From NCBI GenBank assembly GCA_018661505.1, contig JABJIE010000034.1:1-64000 (forward strand): a stretch of DNA of 64,000 nt. The letters are read 5' to 3'. The number at the start of each line of letters is the position of its first letter. Position 1 is the first letter of the stretch. Source of the stretch: Lentimicrobiaceae bacterium (GTDB lineage Bacteria > Bacteroidota > Bacteroidia > Bacteroidales > F082). Below are positions 1 to 9,380 of this stretch, in pieces. Both the position numbers and the translations under genes were made by a program. Below the pieces are notes generated by a model that had not been told where the DNA came from, did no database searches, and worked only from the letters and a program-made list of their open reading frames with translations.

Positions 1-55
1 ACCCGAACTGCGTCATACACCAAACAAAACTAAATTTCAAACCTGATTCAATTCC

Positions 56-79
56 AATTTTGTCAACATTGACAAAATT
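56..79. repeat. Perfect 24-bp inverted repeat
   Basis: Two 11-base arms (AATTTTGTCAA and its complement TTGACAAAATT) flank a 2-base centre. The symmetry and small spacer look like an operator for a dimeric regulator. The nearest gene in the window is the tRNA on the minus strand, so any target would be a gene left of the window. Function is inferred only from shape. Confidence 0.6.
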
Positions 80-177
80 AGATTAACCAAATTTTTTTAG
101 TCAAAAAACAGCGAAAGGTTCAAATATCTTTACGAGGTTGGTTTACATACTTCTCAAACCGTTAATAATTGCAAAAA

Positions 178-203
178 GGGCACTCCAGAAGGGCACTCCA
201 GAC
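178..203. repeat. Tandem 13-bp duplication
   Basis: The unit GGGCACTCCAGA plus one base occurs twice head to tail (178-190 and 191-203), just beyond the tRNA terminator. It is too short to be a known repeat class and looks like a recent small duplication. Confidence 0.7.
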
Positions 204-236
204 AAAAAAAAGGCTTCACATCTCTGTAAAGCCTTG
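204..236 (-). terminator. Intrinsic terminator of tRNA-Ala
   Basis: On the minus strand AAGGCTT and AAGCCTT form a 7-bp stem around a 12-base loop, followed by an uninterrupted run of T. It lies about 10 bases after the tRNA 3' end, so it should end the tRNA transcript. Confidence 0.85.
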
Positions 237-245
237 ATTATCAAG

Positions 246-319
246 TGGAGAATAGCGGAATCGAACCGCTGACCTTTTGACTGCCAGTCAAACGCTCTAG
301 CCAACTGAGCTAATGCCCC
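246..319 (-). tRNA. tRNA-Ala(GGC)
   Basis: The 74-base cloverleaf folds on the minus strand. The D arm is GCTC/GAGC. The anticodon stem TTTGA/TCAAA holds the loop CTGGCAG, so the anticodon is GGC (Ala, codon GCC). The T arm is AGCGG-TTCGATT-CCGCT. The G3-U70 wobble pair, the classic alanine identity element, is present. The acceptor stem has one C5-U68 mismatch. CCA is not encoded and must be added after transcription. A T-rich hairpin terminator follows directly. Confidence 0.93.
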
Positions 320-387
320 ATTTTTTAAAAGTGTGCAAATATAGCTAATAAAATTATTGTGTTTACTTTTAAATTTAAATAACGGTG

Positions 388-395
388 TAGTTTTG
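388..395 (+). promoter_or_regulatory. Candidate -7 box (TAGTTTTG) before thpR
   Basis: It matches the Bacteroidota -7 consensus TAnnTTTG, about 65 bases before the TTG start at 462. No TTTG lies at the usual -33 distance, so this is a partial match. Confidence 0.35.
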
Positions 396-461
396 TGAAC
401 TAATTTAAACCATCGTTAAGTGGCCTAAAATGATAGAATTTTTTCAATAACAAAAAATGAT

Positions 462-1019
462 TTGAAACGACTTTTTATCGCTATAAAAGTTATACCAGAG
501 CAGAGTACAATAAATGTTTATAAATCTCTGCGCAAATCTTTATATGCTCAAAATATTAGATGGGTGGATCCTGATAATTTTCATATTACCTTAAAATTTT
601 TAGGTGATACATACGTTGAGGATATCCCAATTGTCAATAATCTTATTGGCAATATTGTTGCTGATAAGCGTTCTTTTGATATTGAATTAGCCAACACCGG
701 TATTTTTGGAAGCAGATATAAGCCTAGGTTAATTTGGTTTGGATGTTCTAATTGTCAGCAGTTAAATGCATTAGCAGATGATTTATTTTCCAACTTGGAT
801 GATATAGGATTCTCCAGAGACCGGCAGAATTTTATTCCCCATCTAACAATTGGTAGGATAAGTTTAATAAGAGATAAGAATTTATTAAATGAGCAAATAG
901 CCAAGTATAAAAATGTGGAATTTCAAAAGGTCAAAATAGATAAGCTGCATCTTTTGGAAAGTAATTTAAACAAAGATGGTCCCAATTATAAAATTATTAA
1001 CACTTACAAACTGAAGTAG
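462..1019 (+). CDS. thpR: RNA 2',3'-cyclic phosphodiesterase (ThpR/LigT family)
   Basis: The 185-residue protein carries the two HxT motifs that define the 2H phosphoesterase superfamily, His41-x-Thr43 (in HITLKFLG) and His127-x-Thr129 (in HLTIGR). Members open 2',3'-cyclic phosphates on RNA ends to 2'-phosphates and can also ligate tRNA halves in vitro. Length is normal for the family. The start is a TTG codon: it gives the family-typical beginning MKRLFIAI, and no in-frame ATG lies close upstream. It stands alone, with a tRNA upstream on the other strand and the T9SS block downstream. The exact cellular substrate is not known for this family. Confidence 0.85.
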   Translation: MKRLFIAIKVIPEQSTINVYKSLRKSLYAQNIRWVDPDNFHITLKFLGDTYVEDIPIVNNLIGNIVADKRSFDIELANTGIFGSRYKPRLIWFGCSNCQQLNALADDLFSNLDDIGFSRDRQNFIPHLTIGRISLIRDKNLLNEQIAKYKNVEFQKVKIDKLHLLESNLNKDGPNYKIINTYKLK

Positions 1020-1140
1020 AAACTTCATAACTTACAGAAATACAATGCTAAAGCAAATTAAATTTTCGTGTATAACAAATAAAGATGAATTTGAGTTATA
1101 AGAAATGTTTTTTATAAATTAGCCACCACAACTAAGGATC

Positions 1141-2100
1141 TTGAAATATTTACATTTATATATAGCTATTTTGATAATCTCGATACCTTTTGAGATGATT
1201 AATGGACAGCAGGCTCCAATATTTACTCAGTATCGAGAAAGCATTATGTTTTCAAACCCTGCATACGCTGGTATGCGAGATGGTATTTGCGTTAATGGCC
1301 TTATGCGTCAGCAGTGGTCAGGGTTTAAAGATTATTATAATGATGAGAATGCAGCACCGGAAGATTATCTAATATCAATAGACTCACCCATTAAATTACT
1401 TCATGGAGGTATCGGAGGTGCAATTATTCAGGATAAACCAACTTACAATTGGAATGACATAAGTCTTTTGGTGTCGTACTCTTTTCATGCCGAATTGTCA
1501 ATTGGAACATTGGGAATAGGCGTTGGTGGTGTGTTGAAGAATCGAAGTATTGATGGCTCATTATATCGAGCAGTGGATGAAACAGACCCAGTTATTTTGA
1601 AATCAGAGCAAGGAGATATGCGGTTTGATGCAAATATTGGCGTGTTTTTCAAATCCATAAACAATTATTATATAGGTGCTTCATTCACTAATATACTAAC
1701 TTCTAGCTTTAAGAAGTTAGATCCGAGTGGGGATGGTTTAATAACTACGGATAGAACATTGTATCTTTTGGCGGGTTATAATTATGTACTTCCTGGTGAT
1801 CCAAGATTTGAGATTGAGCCATCTGTGTTGATCCAAAGTAATTTTATATCAACGCAATATAATATCTCGGCTTCCGTTAATTACAATAGCCGGTTTTGGG
1901 CAGGTTTGAATTATAGGTTCCAAGAATCGGTTGGTGTTATGGTTGGTCTTAGATTTAAAGACTTTAGGGTTGGATACGCCTATGATCTGAATGTGAAAAG
2001 GTTAGGCATCCCAGGAAGTCATGAAATAAGTTTGAATTATTGTTTTAAAATAAAATCAGATAAATCAAAGACTAGTTATAAAAATACTCGTTATCTGTAA
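1141..2100 (+). CDS. PorP/SprF family type IX secretion membrane protein
   Basis: The 319-residue protein has an N-terminal signal peptide (about residues 1-22). It then shows the family hallmarks, a stretch like SNPAYAG near residue 38 and RQQWSGF near residue 57, followed by an outer-membrane beta-barrel-like sequence of alternating strands ending in FKI. PorP/SprF proteins sit in the outer membrane and link T9SS or adhesin substrates to the machinery. The start is TTG; starting at the next Met would remove the signal peptide. Its place right before gldKLMN mirrors the porPKLMN order of Porphyromonas and supports a role in this T9SS. Several paralogues usually exist per genome, so the specific substrate is unknown. 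Confidence 0.87.
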   Translation: MKYLHLYIAILIISIPFEMINGQQAPIFTQYRESIMFSNPAYAGMRDGICVNGLMRQQWSGFKDYYNDENAAPEDYLISIDSPIKLLHGGIGGAIIQDKPTYNWNDISLLVSYSFHAELSIGTLGIGVGGVLKNRSIDGSLYRAVDETDPVILKSEQGDMRFDANIGVFFKSINNYYIGASFTNILTSSFKKLDPSGDGLITTDRTLYLLAGYNYVLPGDPRFEIEPSVLIQSNFISTQYNISASVNYNSRFWAGLNYRFQESVGVMVGLRFKDFRVGYAYDLNVKRLGIPGSHEISLNYCFKIKSDKSKTSYKNTRYL

Positions 2101-2126
2101 TGATTTTTTTAAAAAATATTAAACAT

Positions 2127-2159
2127 TTGAAGTGTAAAAAGTATAATTTGTTACTTTTG
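2127..2159 (+). promoter_or_regulatory. Bacteroidota promoter before gldK
   Basis: TACTTTTG at 2152-2159 matches the -7 consensus TAnnTTTG, with TTG at 2127-2129 about 22 bases upstream as a -33 element. Transcription would begin near 2165, about 50 bases before gldK, suggesting gldKLMN can be transcribed separately from the porP-like gene. Confidence 0.5.
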
Positions 2160-2216
2160 GCGCTCTATAACAATTTTTGAAAAGAATATTACTCTGAAAA
2201 AAACAAAATTTTAATT

Positions 2217-3587
2217 ATGAAAAGATTGTTTATCTATACATTGGCTGTGCTGTTTCTTGCAAGCTGTAGTAACTCTGGAAATGGAGAACTAGTGGGAACA
2301 AGAAAAAAATCTAAGCCTTTTTACCAACCAGACCCTTATGGTATGGTTTTCGTTCCTATGGGAAGTTACACCATGGGTGCAGGTGATGAAGACTTAACGC
2401 ATAGTTATTTAACTCAGCCAAAAACTATTTCTGTAAGTGCATTCTTTATGGATGAAACAGAAATAACAAATGATAAGTACAGACAGTTTGTACATTGGGT
2501 GCGTGATTCTATCGCTAGAACAATCTTGGGTGATGTAAATCCTGAGGAGTTTCTAATTGAAGAAAACCCAAAAACAGGTGAGGTTTATGATCCACCCTAT
2601 CTTAATTGGAAAACTGATATAGATTGGAGTAGTGAAGACCAGGATGTTAGAGACGCCCTTGAAGAAATGTACCTTCCAGAACATGAAAGGTATTTCCGTC
2701 GCAAAGAAATTGATACAAGAAAACTTATGTATGAGTACTACTGGGTTGATCTGCACGCTGCAGCAAAGAAAGACTTTTCTGAAGATGCCGACTATCGTAA
2801 TGCAGGTTTGGCAAATCGTCCCCAAGGGCTTCGTGATCGTTCTGTTTATGTGAGAAAAGAAACAATAGCAGTTTATCCAGATACATTATCATGGATACAT
2901 GATTACACATACAGCTTTAACGATCCCCTAACCCAAAAATATTTCTGGCACCCAGCTTATGACAACTACCCTGTAGTGGGAGTAAATTGGAAGCAAGCAA
3001 GAGCCTTTAGTGTATGGAGAACAGAACTTTTAAATGCAAGTATGAGATCTAAAAAAGGTGGTGTTGATTTAGCTGAATTTCGTCTTCCAACAGAAGCTGA
3101 ATGGGAGTGGGCAGCTCGTGGTGGTTACACCTTAAATCCATATCCTTGGGGAGGACCGTACACAAGAAACGAAAAAGGTTGCTTCTTAGCAAACTTCAAA
3201 CCTCTAAGAGGAAATTATATAGCTGATGGTGGAATACGTACTGTTATTTGTGCTCATTATCCTCCTAATGATTGGGGATTGTATGATATGTCAGGTAACG
3301 TTGCAGAATGGACAAATAGTGCCTTTGATCCAGCATCCTACAATTTTACGTGGGATATGAATCCTAATTACACATACAATGCTAAAGAAGATGATCCTCC
3401 AGTTATGAAGAGGAAAGTTATTCGCGGTGGTTCATGGAAAGACATTGCATATTACCTACAAGTTACCACCAGATCATACGAATATCAGGATACCGCAAAA
3501 TCCTACATTGGTTTCAGATGTGTTCAACCATACTTAGGACGTAACAAAGGAGATAATCCTAACAAAGCATCACGAGTATATAACTAG
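2217..3587 (+). CDS. gldK: T9SS/gliding ring lipoprotein GldK (PorK)
   Basis: This 456-residue lipoprotein has a signal peptide with lipobox LASC (Cys17). A formylglycine-generating-enzyme/sulfatase-modifying fold follows, starting at MVFVPMGSYTMG (residues 43-54) and ending with the family motif RGGSWKD (about 403-409) and GFRCV. In GldK/PorK this fold is structural, not catalytic. The protein forms the periplasmic ring with GldN beneath the outer membrane, on which the T9SS translocon sits. It is the first gene of the gldK-L-M-N set, 45 bases before gldL. Length and gene order are standard for the family. Confidence 0.96.
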   Translation: MKRLFIYTLAVLFLASCSNSGNGELVGTRKKSKPFYQPDPYGMVFVPMGSYTMGAGDEDLTHSYLTQPKTISVSAFFMDETEITNDKYRQFVHWVRDSIARTILGDVNPEEFLIEENPKTGEVYDPPYLNWKTDIDWSSEDQDVRDALEEMYLPEHERYFRRKEIDTRKLMYEYYWVDLHAAAKKDFSEDADYRNAGLANRPQGLRDRSVYVRKETIAVYPDTLSWIHDYTYSFNDPLTQKYFWHPAYDNYPVVGVNWKQARAFSVWRTELLNASMRSKKGGVDLAEFRLPTEAEWEWAARGGYTLNPYPWGGPYTRNEKGCFLANFKPLRGNYIADGGIRTVICAHYPPNDWGLYDMSGNVAEWTNSAFDPASYNFTWDMNPNYTYNAKEDDPPVMKRKVIRGGSWKDIAYYLQVTTRSYEYQDTAKSYIGFRCVQPYLGRNKGDNPNKASRVYN

Positions 3588-3632
3588 AATTAAAAATAAT
3601 TTTGATCAATCAACACCTAACAAAAATTAAAT

Positions 3633-4499
3633 ATGAGCTTATTAAGTTTAACAAAAACACGGTTTTATCGTAATTTCATGGCCAAGGTTTATGGCTTTGG
3701 TGCAGCAATAGTATTAATTGGTGCGTTATTTAAAATTAATCATTATCCATATGCCGATATTATGTTAATAGTTGGTCTTGGTACAGAGGCTATTATTTTC
3801 TTCTTTTCTGCATTCGAACCTCCACATGTTGAGCCTGATTGGAGTTTGGTTTATCCAGAGTTGGCAGGTATGTATAATGGTGTAAAAGACAAAGAGCTTA
3901 AGAAACGTCTTTCTCCGACAGAGCAACTTGATGAGATGCTAAAAAAATCGCAGATTGAAGATGCTACAATAGAAAGGCTTGGAGAGGGCATGGAAAAATT
4001 GAGTGAAAATGCTCTTAAGCTTAATCAAGTAACTGATGCGGCAGTGGTATCCGAAGAATTTTATAAAAATCTAAAGGACGCGTCTGGTTCTGCTCAAGAA
4101 TTAAGCGATGCATTTGGTAAAGAAGTAGAAGCTACCAACGAGTATTCTGAAAATATGCAAAAAGTTAAAGATGGTGCAGGTAACCTTGCTTCTACCTACG
4201 AAGAAATTAGCGATACATTGAGATCTGACGTTGAAAAAACCAATGATCAATTGCGTAAAACAGCTGAAAATCTTAGTGCCTTAAATGCTATTTATGAAAT
4301 GCAGTTACAAGGTTCTAACCAAACAGTTGAATCATCAGAACAATTGCAAGTGACTATGACAGAATTTCTTACAAAACTAGAATCCTCTACAACTTCTGCT
4401 GCTATGTTTTCAACTCAAATGGAATCTCTAACAGAAAGGATGACGTCACTTAACAAAGTATATGGAAATATGCTTTCAGCCATGAATGCTAATGTTTAG
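3633..4499 (+). CDS. gldL: T9SS/gliding motor protein GldL (PorL)
   Basis: The 288-residue inner-membrane protein has two transmembrane helices, about residues 18-36 and 42-61, and a long cytoplasmic alpha-helical tail. GldL is the pentameric stator-like part of the proton-driven GldLM motor that powers type IX secretion and gliding. The residues known to matter in the Flavobacterium johnsoniae protein are visible at equivalent places: Lys34 in the first helix (ALFKINHY) and Glu52 in the second (GTEAIIF). The motor therefore looks functional. It lies between gldK and gldM with short gaps, consistent with one operon. Confidence 0.96.
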   Translation: MSLLSLTKTRFYRNFMAKVYGFGAAIVLIGALFKINHYPYADIMLIVGLGTEAIIFFFSAFEPPHVEPDWSLVYPELAGMYNGVKDKELKKRLSPTEQLDEMLKKSQIEDATIERLGEGMEKLSENALKLNQVTDAAVVSEEFYKNLKDASGSAQELSDAFGKEVEATNEYSENMQKVKDGAGNLASTYEEISDTLRSDVEKTNDQLRKTAENLSALNAIYEMQLQGSNQTVESSEQLQVTMTEFLTKLESSTTSAAMFSTQMESLTERMTSLNKVYGNMLSAMNANV

Positions 4500-4538
4500 T
4501 ATTCTGTTAATTGTTATTAATTAATTAAAAACTTAAAA

Positions 4539-6191
4539 ATGGCTGGATATAAAGAAACCCCACGGCAAAAAATGATTGCTATGATGTACTTAGTGCTCAC
4601 AGCATTGCTTGCATTGAATGTTTCTAAAGAAATTTTGGATGCTTTCCTTGTCGTTAACAAATCAATGGAAAGCACAAATGAAAGTGTTGCCGTAAAGACA
4701 AGAGAGAAATACACTCAGTTTGAGAATCAATATAATTTGAATACGAATAAGGTTAGTCCTTTCTGGGAAAGAGCACTTAATGTGCAAACTGAAGCTAATC
4801 AGTTAATAGATTATCTTGATTATTTAAAATATAAGGTTGTACAGGTTAGTGAAAGAAAAGATTCTGCTATGATTATGGATCTTTATTACATTGATACTGT
4901 AATCTATGGTCACCGGAAAAAAGTTTTAGACCTTGCCCTTGTGCCAACAAAAGACAAATATGATGCTACAACATTCTACATGATCCGAGAGAATCAAAAT
5001 GGCGAAGCGTGGAAATTGTCAGAGCGTATGCAGGTGTATAGAGATACAATTCTTAATGTTATGGGTCTTCCTGCAAATTCAAGAAAAGTAGGGCTTATTA
5101 CTAATATGGATGGTATTACATACAGAGATGCTGATGGTAATAAACAGAGCTGGGAAATGCATAATTTCTATCATACTATTCTTGCTGCTGATATTACTAT
5201 TTTTAATAAAATTATAGCAGAGGTACGCACAGCAGAGTTTAATGCCTTGAATAAACTGTATGCATCAGTAAGTGAAAAGGATTTCAAATTTGATAATGTT
5301 GCTGCTAGGGTAATACCCAAAAGTACATATGTATTTAAAGGACAAAATTACGAAGCTGAAGTTTTAGTTGCAGCTTATGATTCTAAAACCCAACTTGATA
5401 GTAAGTATGTAACAGGCACAGATAAGTGGAAAGAAACTGATGTTAATCGTGCTAAAACTGTTGATGGAGAAGAAGGAACCATAAAGCTTAAATTTAATAC
5501 TAAAACCGAAGGGCTTCAGAAATATGCGGGTATTATCGAAATGCGTGATCCTGCAACTGACGAAATAGTGGAGTATCCATATAACAGTTCCTATTTTGTT
5601 GCTCCTCCTTCATTAACTGTTGCTCCTCTCAAGATGAACGTGTTTTATATTGGTGTTGATAATCCGGTTTCAATTTCTGCCGCTGGGCTTTCAAAGAATC
5701 AAATTAAGCCTGTAATTGACATGGGTAAATTGAAAAAAGATGGAAGTAATTGGATAGTACGCATAGATAAAAAGCCTAAAAGTGGTGCCATGGCAACAGT
5801 AAGCGCATCTGCAGATATAGATGGGAAGAGAATGTCACTTGGTAAATCAGAGTTTAGAGTCAAAAGAGTACCAAGTCCAACTGCTGAAATTGCTGGAATG
5901 ACTGATGGTCAATTGGATAAAAATGTATTCCTTGCATCAGCTGCTATCATCCCCAACATGAAAGATTTTGAATTTGACCTCTATTTTGTTGTTACCTCTT
6001 ATACATTTGCCACTGTAATGAATGGAGATTGGTTGCAGAAAAATGTAAAAGGTAACGTTTTCTCAGATGAGGTTAAGAGCATTATTCGAAATGGTAAAAG
6101 AAAGCAGAAATACTTCTTTGAAAAGATCCAAGCTAAAGGACCAGATGGGACTATTAGAAGTTTAAATCCTATCAGTTTAGAGCTTAAGTAA
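4539..6191 (+). CDS. gldM: T9SS/gliding motor protein GldM (PorM)
   Basis: The 550-residue protein begins with the highly conserved MAGYKETPRQKM segment. This includes Arg9, which pairs with the GldL glutamate in the known motor structure. One transmembrane helix (about 12-31) follows, and then a long periplasmic part. In known GldM/PorM the periplasmic part forms a dimer of four domains (D1-D4) that reaches up to the GldK/GldN ring and transmits motor torque. Length is in the usual 510-560 range. It starts 39 bases after gldL and is followed 16 bases later by gldN. Confidence 0.96.
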   Translation: MAGYKETPRQKMIAMMYLVLTALLALNVSKEILDAFLVVNKSMESTNESVAVKTREKYTQFENQYNLNTNKVSPFWERALNVQTEANQLIDYLDYLKYKVVQVSERKDSAMIMDLYYIDTVIYGHRKKVLDLALVPTKDKYDATTFYMIRENQNGEAWKLSERMQVYRDTILNVMGLPANSRKVGLITNMDGITYRDADGNKQSWEMHNFYHTILAADITIFNKIIAEVRTAEFNALNKLYASVSEKDFKFDNVAARVIPKSTYVFKGQNYEAEVLVAAYDSKTQLDSKYVTGTDKWKETDVNRAKTVDGEEGTIKLKFNTKTEGLQKYAGIIEMRDPATDEIVEYPYNSSYFVAPPSLTVAPLKMNVFYIGVDNPVSISAAGLSKNQIKPVIDMGKLKKDGSNWIVRIDKKPKSGAMATVSASADIDGKRMSLGKSEFRVKRVPSPTAEIAGMTDGQLDKNVFLASAAIIPNMKDFEFDLYFVVTSYTFATVMNGDWLQKNVKGNVFSDEVKSIIRNGKRKQKYFFEKIQAKGPDGTIRSLNPISLELK

Positions 6192-6207
6192 CGAAAAAAC
6201 TAGACAA

Positions 6208-7056
6208 ATGAAAAGACTAATTGTTAGCTTTATCACATTTTCAATGTTGTTGTCACTTACGGCAACTTCTCAGATTATTAATGAGGCTCCCGTTGATGGG
6301 CTATTCTCGGAAGAGGTGTGGAGTGTGAAAAAGGAGCCAATACCTTATCCTCCAATAAGAAAAGCCGATGTTATGTGGCAAAAAAGAATTTGGAGAGAAA
6401 TAGACTTTAAACAGAAGTTTAATCAAAAATTCTATTATCCAATAGATTCTCAGGCTAACTGGAAGTCTTTTATAAACACTGTGTTGGATGCCCTAAAAGA
6501 GGGTGGCGAGATGACAGCCTATGACATTAGTAACACTGATGAATTATTAGTGCCAATTACTTACAATGAAATTATAGGACGTCAAACGGACACATTATAT
6601 GAGGTGTCAAGAAGACCTTACCCTCCATATGAAGAGTATGACACATTGATAATAACAGAATTTGACCCATCACAGGTTATGAGACTGCGTATTAAAGAAG
6701 ACTGGTACTTTGATAAACAAAGAAGTCAAATGATGGTGAGAATAATCGCTTTATGCCCAGTTCTAATTGTTGAAAGAGATGGACAAGAACAGCCTTCACC
6801 ATTATTCTGGGTATCATATGCAGAAGCTAGGGACGTTTTTGCACAAGCATTAGTTTTTAATGATTTCAACTCAGCAGCAAGACTAACATACGATGAGCTT
6901 TTCTGGAAGCGTTTGTTTGATAGCTATATTTACAAAGAGCAAAATGTTTATGATCGTAGAATAAATGCCTATGCTACTGGTGTGGATGCATTATTAGAAT
7001 CAGAACGTATCAAAAGGGAAATGTTTAGATTCGAGGAAGATCTATGGCAATATTAA
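6208..7056 (+). CDS. gldN: T9SS/gliding protein GldN (PorN)
   Basis: The 282-residue periplasmic protein has a cleavable signal peptide (about residues 1-21, ending TATSQ). GldN/PorN binds GldK/PorK to form the large periplasmic ring of the T9SS and contacts the GldM tip. The central region, with a pattern such as RIKEDWYFDKQRSQM and the repeated proline-tyrosine stretches (RRPYPPYEEYD), is typical of the family. It is the last gene of the block. A strong intrinsic terminator begins about 18 bases after its stop codon and closes the operon. Confidence 0.95.
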   Translation: MKRLIVSFITFSMLLSLTATSQIINEAPVDGLFSEEVWSVKKEPIPYPPIRKADVMWQKRIWREIDFKQKFNQKFYYPIDSQANWKSFINTVLDALKEGGEMTAYDISNTDELLVPITYNEIIGRQTDTLYEVSRRPYPPYEEYDTLIITEFDPSQVMRLRIKEDWYFDKQRSQMMVRIIALCPVLIVERDGQEQPSPLFWVSYAEARDVFAQALVFNDFNSAARLTYDELFWKRLFDSYIYKEQNVYDRRINAYATGVDALLESERIKREMFRFEEDLWQY

Positions 7057-7074
7057 GAGTTAATTAAAAAACAC

Positions 7075-7103
7075 AAAACCTCTCAGTAATGAGGGGTTTT
7101 TTT
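7075..7103 (+). terminator. Intrinsic terminator after gldN
   Basis: An 11-bp stem (AAAACCTCTCA paired with TGAGGGGTTTT, one G-T wobble) with loop GTAA is followed by T residues. It closes the gldKLMN transcript before recG. Confidence 0.9.
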
Positions 7104-7119
7104 ATGTCTTTTAATTCGG

Positions 7120-7127
7120 TAATTTTG
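7120..7127 (+). promoter_or_regulatory. Candidate -7 box (TAATTTTG) before recG
   Basis: It matches TAnnTTTG and ends 14 bases before the recG ATG. It would give a very short leader of about 9 bases. No clear TTTG at -33. Confidence 0.45.
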
Positions 7128-7141
7128 TATAAACGAATGTA

Positions 7142-9247
7142 ATGGAAAGTATTCTTGATAGCAAAATAACCTATTTGAAGGGTGTCGGTCCTAAAAAGGC
7201 AGATTTGCTTAAGAAAGAATTGGGTATATATATCTTCAATGACCTTATTACTTATTTTCCATTTAGATATGCAGATAAGAGTAAGATATATAAGGTAGGC
7301 GATATTGTTACAGACAATACTTATTTCCAGTTGGTGGGTACAGTAAGCAACTTAACAAAGGTTGGTGATAAACGAGCTAGATATGTTACCGCTACATTTT
7401 CAGATGATACAGGAAGTACTGAATTAATTTGGTTTCGAGGTTTACAATGGGTGATGAATAGGTTTGTACCTGGAAAAAAATATATAATATTTGGTAAACC
7501 ATCTGTATTTAAAAATAAATTCAATTTTGCTCATCCAGAAATTGAGGATTATGAGGAAAGTGATTTTAATGCAAGTGGACAAAGACTGGAGGGTATATAC
7601 AGCTCAACGGAGAAACTGAAAAATGTTGGATTGGGTAGTAGGGGCATAAGTAAACTTCAAAAGGAGTTAATATCTCAATGCATAGAAGCATTGTGGGAGA
7701 CCTTGCCAGAGTATATTTTAGAAAATTATAACCTTATTTCTAGGAAGGAAGCATTAGTTAATATACATTTTCCTGGTGAGACCGAAATAATTGATAAAGC
7801 TAAAGAGAGACTGAAATTTGAGGAGCTTTTAATTATACAGCTTCAGCTCATTAAAGATAAAAATTCTGTTAGTCATAAGTTTAAAGGCCAAATATTTAAA
7901 ACAGTTGGAAATAATCTTAATGTATTTTATAATGAATACCTTCCTTTCGAATTAACCAATGCTCAGAAACGTGTTATAAAGGAAATTAGATCTGACATGA
8001 GAACAGGCTATCAGATGAATCGTTTACTACAAGGAGATGTTGGTAGCGGTAAAACACTTGTGGCTTTGTTATGTGTTTTAATATCAATGGATAATGGTTT
8101 CCAGTCGTGTATAATGGCACCAACTGAAATATTAGCCACACAACATTTTAATAGTATCAAGAAGATAATTGGGGATTTGGATGTAAATATTGAACTTCTA
8201 ACAGGATCTACCAAAAAGAAAAAAAGAGAAGAAATACACTCCCAACTAAAGGATGGTACATTAGATCTTCTAATAGGAACACACGCAGTTCTTGAGGATG
8301 TTGTAGTATTCAAAAACCTTGGATTTGTTGTTATAGATGAACAGCATCGTTTTGGCGTTGCTCAAAGAGCTAAGCTGTGGAAAAAGAACTCCATTCCACC
8401 ACATGTATTGGTAATGACAGCTACACCTATACCTAGAACTCTTGCAATGACAGTTTATGGTAATCTGGATATATCAATAATTGACGAATTACCTCCGGGA
8501 AGAAAACCGGTAACTACTACTCATGTATTTGAAAGTAAACGGTTGAGAATCCTAGGATTTATGAAAGACCAGATAAAACAAGGTAGACAGATATATGTTG
8601 TTTATCCACTAATACGTGAATCAGAGAAAGTAGATTTGAAGAATTTAATGGATGGCTATCACAATATGATTCATGATTTCCCAATGCCTGATTATCAAGT
8701 TAGTGTTGTTCATGGTAAGATGAAAGCTGAAGATAAAGACTTTGAAATGCAGCGTTTTGTGGAGGGTAAAACGGATATTATGGTTTCCACAACAGTAATT
8801 GAGGTAGGAGTTGATATTCCCAATGCAAGTGTTATGATAATTGAGAATGCCGAGAGGTTTGGACTTTCACAATTACACCAATTACGAGGACGAGTGGGAC
8901 GCGGTGCAGATCAGTCATATTGCTTGCTTATTTCAGGATATAAACTGTCAAACGAGGGTCGGAAACGACTTGAAATAATGGTTGAGACAACAGATGGATT
9001 TAAAATTGCTGAAGCTGACCTTAAACTAAGAGGCCCTGGAGACTTGCAAGGAACTCAACAATCTGGGGTTCTTGATTTGAAGATTGCATCGCTTGTTCAC
9101 GATACACATCTAATTACGTTAACTCGTAATTTGGCAACAAAGATTATTGAACGTGATCCATCCCTGGATAAAACTCCCAATAGATTACTAAGAAAGCAAT
9201 TGGATAAGATAAAAGAGGGAAAACAGAATTGGGGAAGGATATCATAA
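7142..9247 (+). CDS. recG: ATP-dependent DNA helicase RecG
   Basis: The 701-residue protein has the RecG layout: an N-terminal helix-hairpin segment (YLKGVGPKKADLLKKELG), the OB-fold wedge domain (about 60-150), and two RecA-like helicase domains. Walker A is GDVGSGKT near residue 298. The DEAD-box variant DEQH lies near 399 and TATPIPRTLAM near 428. The C-terminal domain carries QLRGRVGRG. RecG remodels stalled replication forks and branch-migrates Holliday junctions. Length is standard. It stands alone between the gldN terminator and the pheT promoter. Confidence 0.96.
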   Translation: MESILDSKITYLKGVGPKKADLLKKELGIYIFNDLITYFPFRYADKSKIYKVGDIVTDNTYFQLVGTVSNLTKVGDKRARYVTATFSDDTGSTELIWFRGLQWVMNRFVPGKKYIIFGKPSVFKNKFNFAHPEIEDYEESDFNASGQRLEGIYSSTEKLKNVGLGSRGISKLQKELISQCIEALWETLPEYILENYNLISRKEALVNIHFPGETEIIDKAKERLKFEELLIIQLQLIKDKNSVSHKFKGQIFKTVGNNLNVFYNEYLPFELTNAQKRVIKEIRSDMRTGYQMNRLLQGDVGSGKTLVALLCVLISMDNGFQSCIMAPTEILATQHFNSIKKIIGDLDVNIELLTGSTKKKKREEIHSQLKDGTLDLLIGTHAVLEDVVVFKNLGFVVIDEQHRFGVAQRAKLWKKNSIPPHVLVMTATPIPRTLAMTVYGNLDISIIDELPPGRKPVTTTHVFESKRLRILGFMKDQIKQGRQIYVVYPLIRESEKVDLKNLMDGYHNMIHDFPMPDYQVSVVHGKMKAEDKDFEMQRFVEGKTDIMVSTTVIEVGVDIPNASVMIIENAERFGLSQLHQLRGRVGRGADQSYCLLISGYKLSNEGRKRLEIMVETTDGFKIAEADLKLRGPGDLQGTQQSGVLDLKIASLVHDTHLITLTRNLATKIIERDPSLDKTPNRLLRKQLDKIKEGKQNWGRIS

Positions 9248-9323
9248 TTATATATTTTTTGCAAAGTATCTTTGATATATATCTTACTAATGCATTATTG
9301 CAAATTAAAAGAGAGGCACATCA

Positions 9324-9356
9324 TTTGCATTGCGTGAGCAATTATCATTACTTTTG
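9324..9356 (+). promoter_or_regulatory. Bacteroidota promoter of pheT
   Basis: TTTG at 9324-9327 and TACTTTTG at 9349-9356, 21 bases apart, match the -33/-7 consensus well. Transcription would start near 9362. This rules out an ATG-like start at 9330, which lies inside the promoter, and supports translation from 9381. Confidence 0.65.
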
Positions 9357-9380
9357 CAGGTTGATAGAAAATGTAAACGA

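Noticed and set aside
9330..9380. Longer N-terminus for PheT
   Set aside because: The region contains a good -33/-7 promoter, and the added residues do not resemble PheT.
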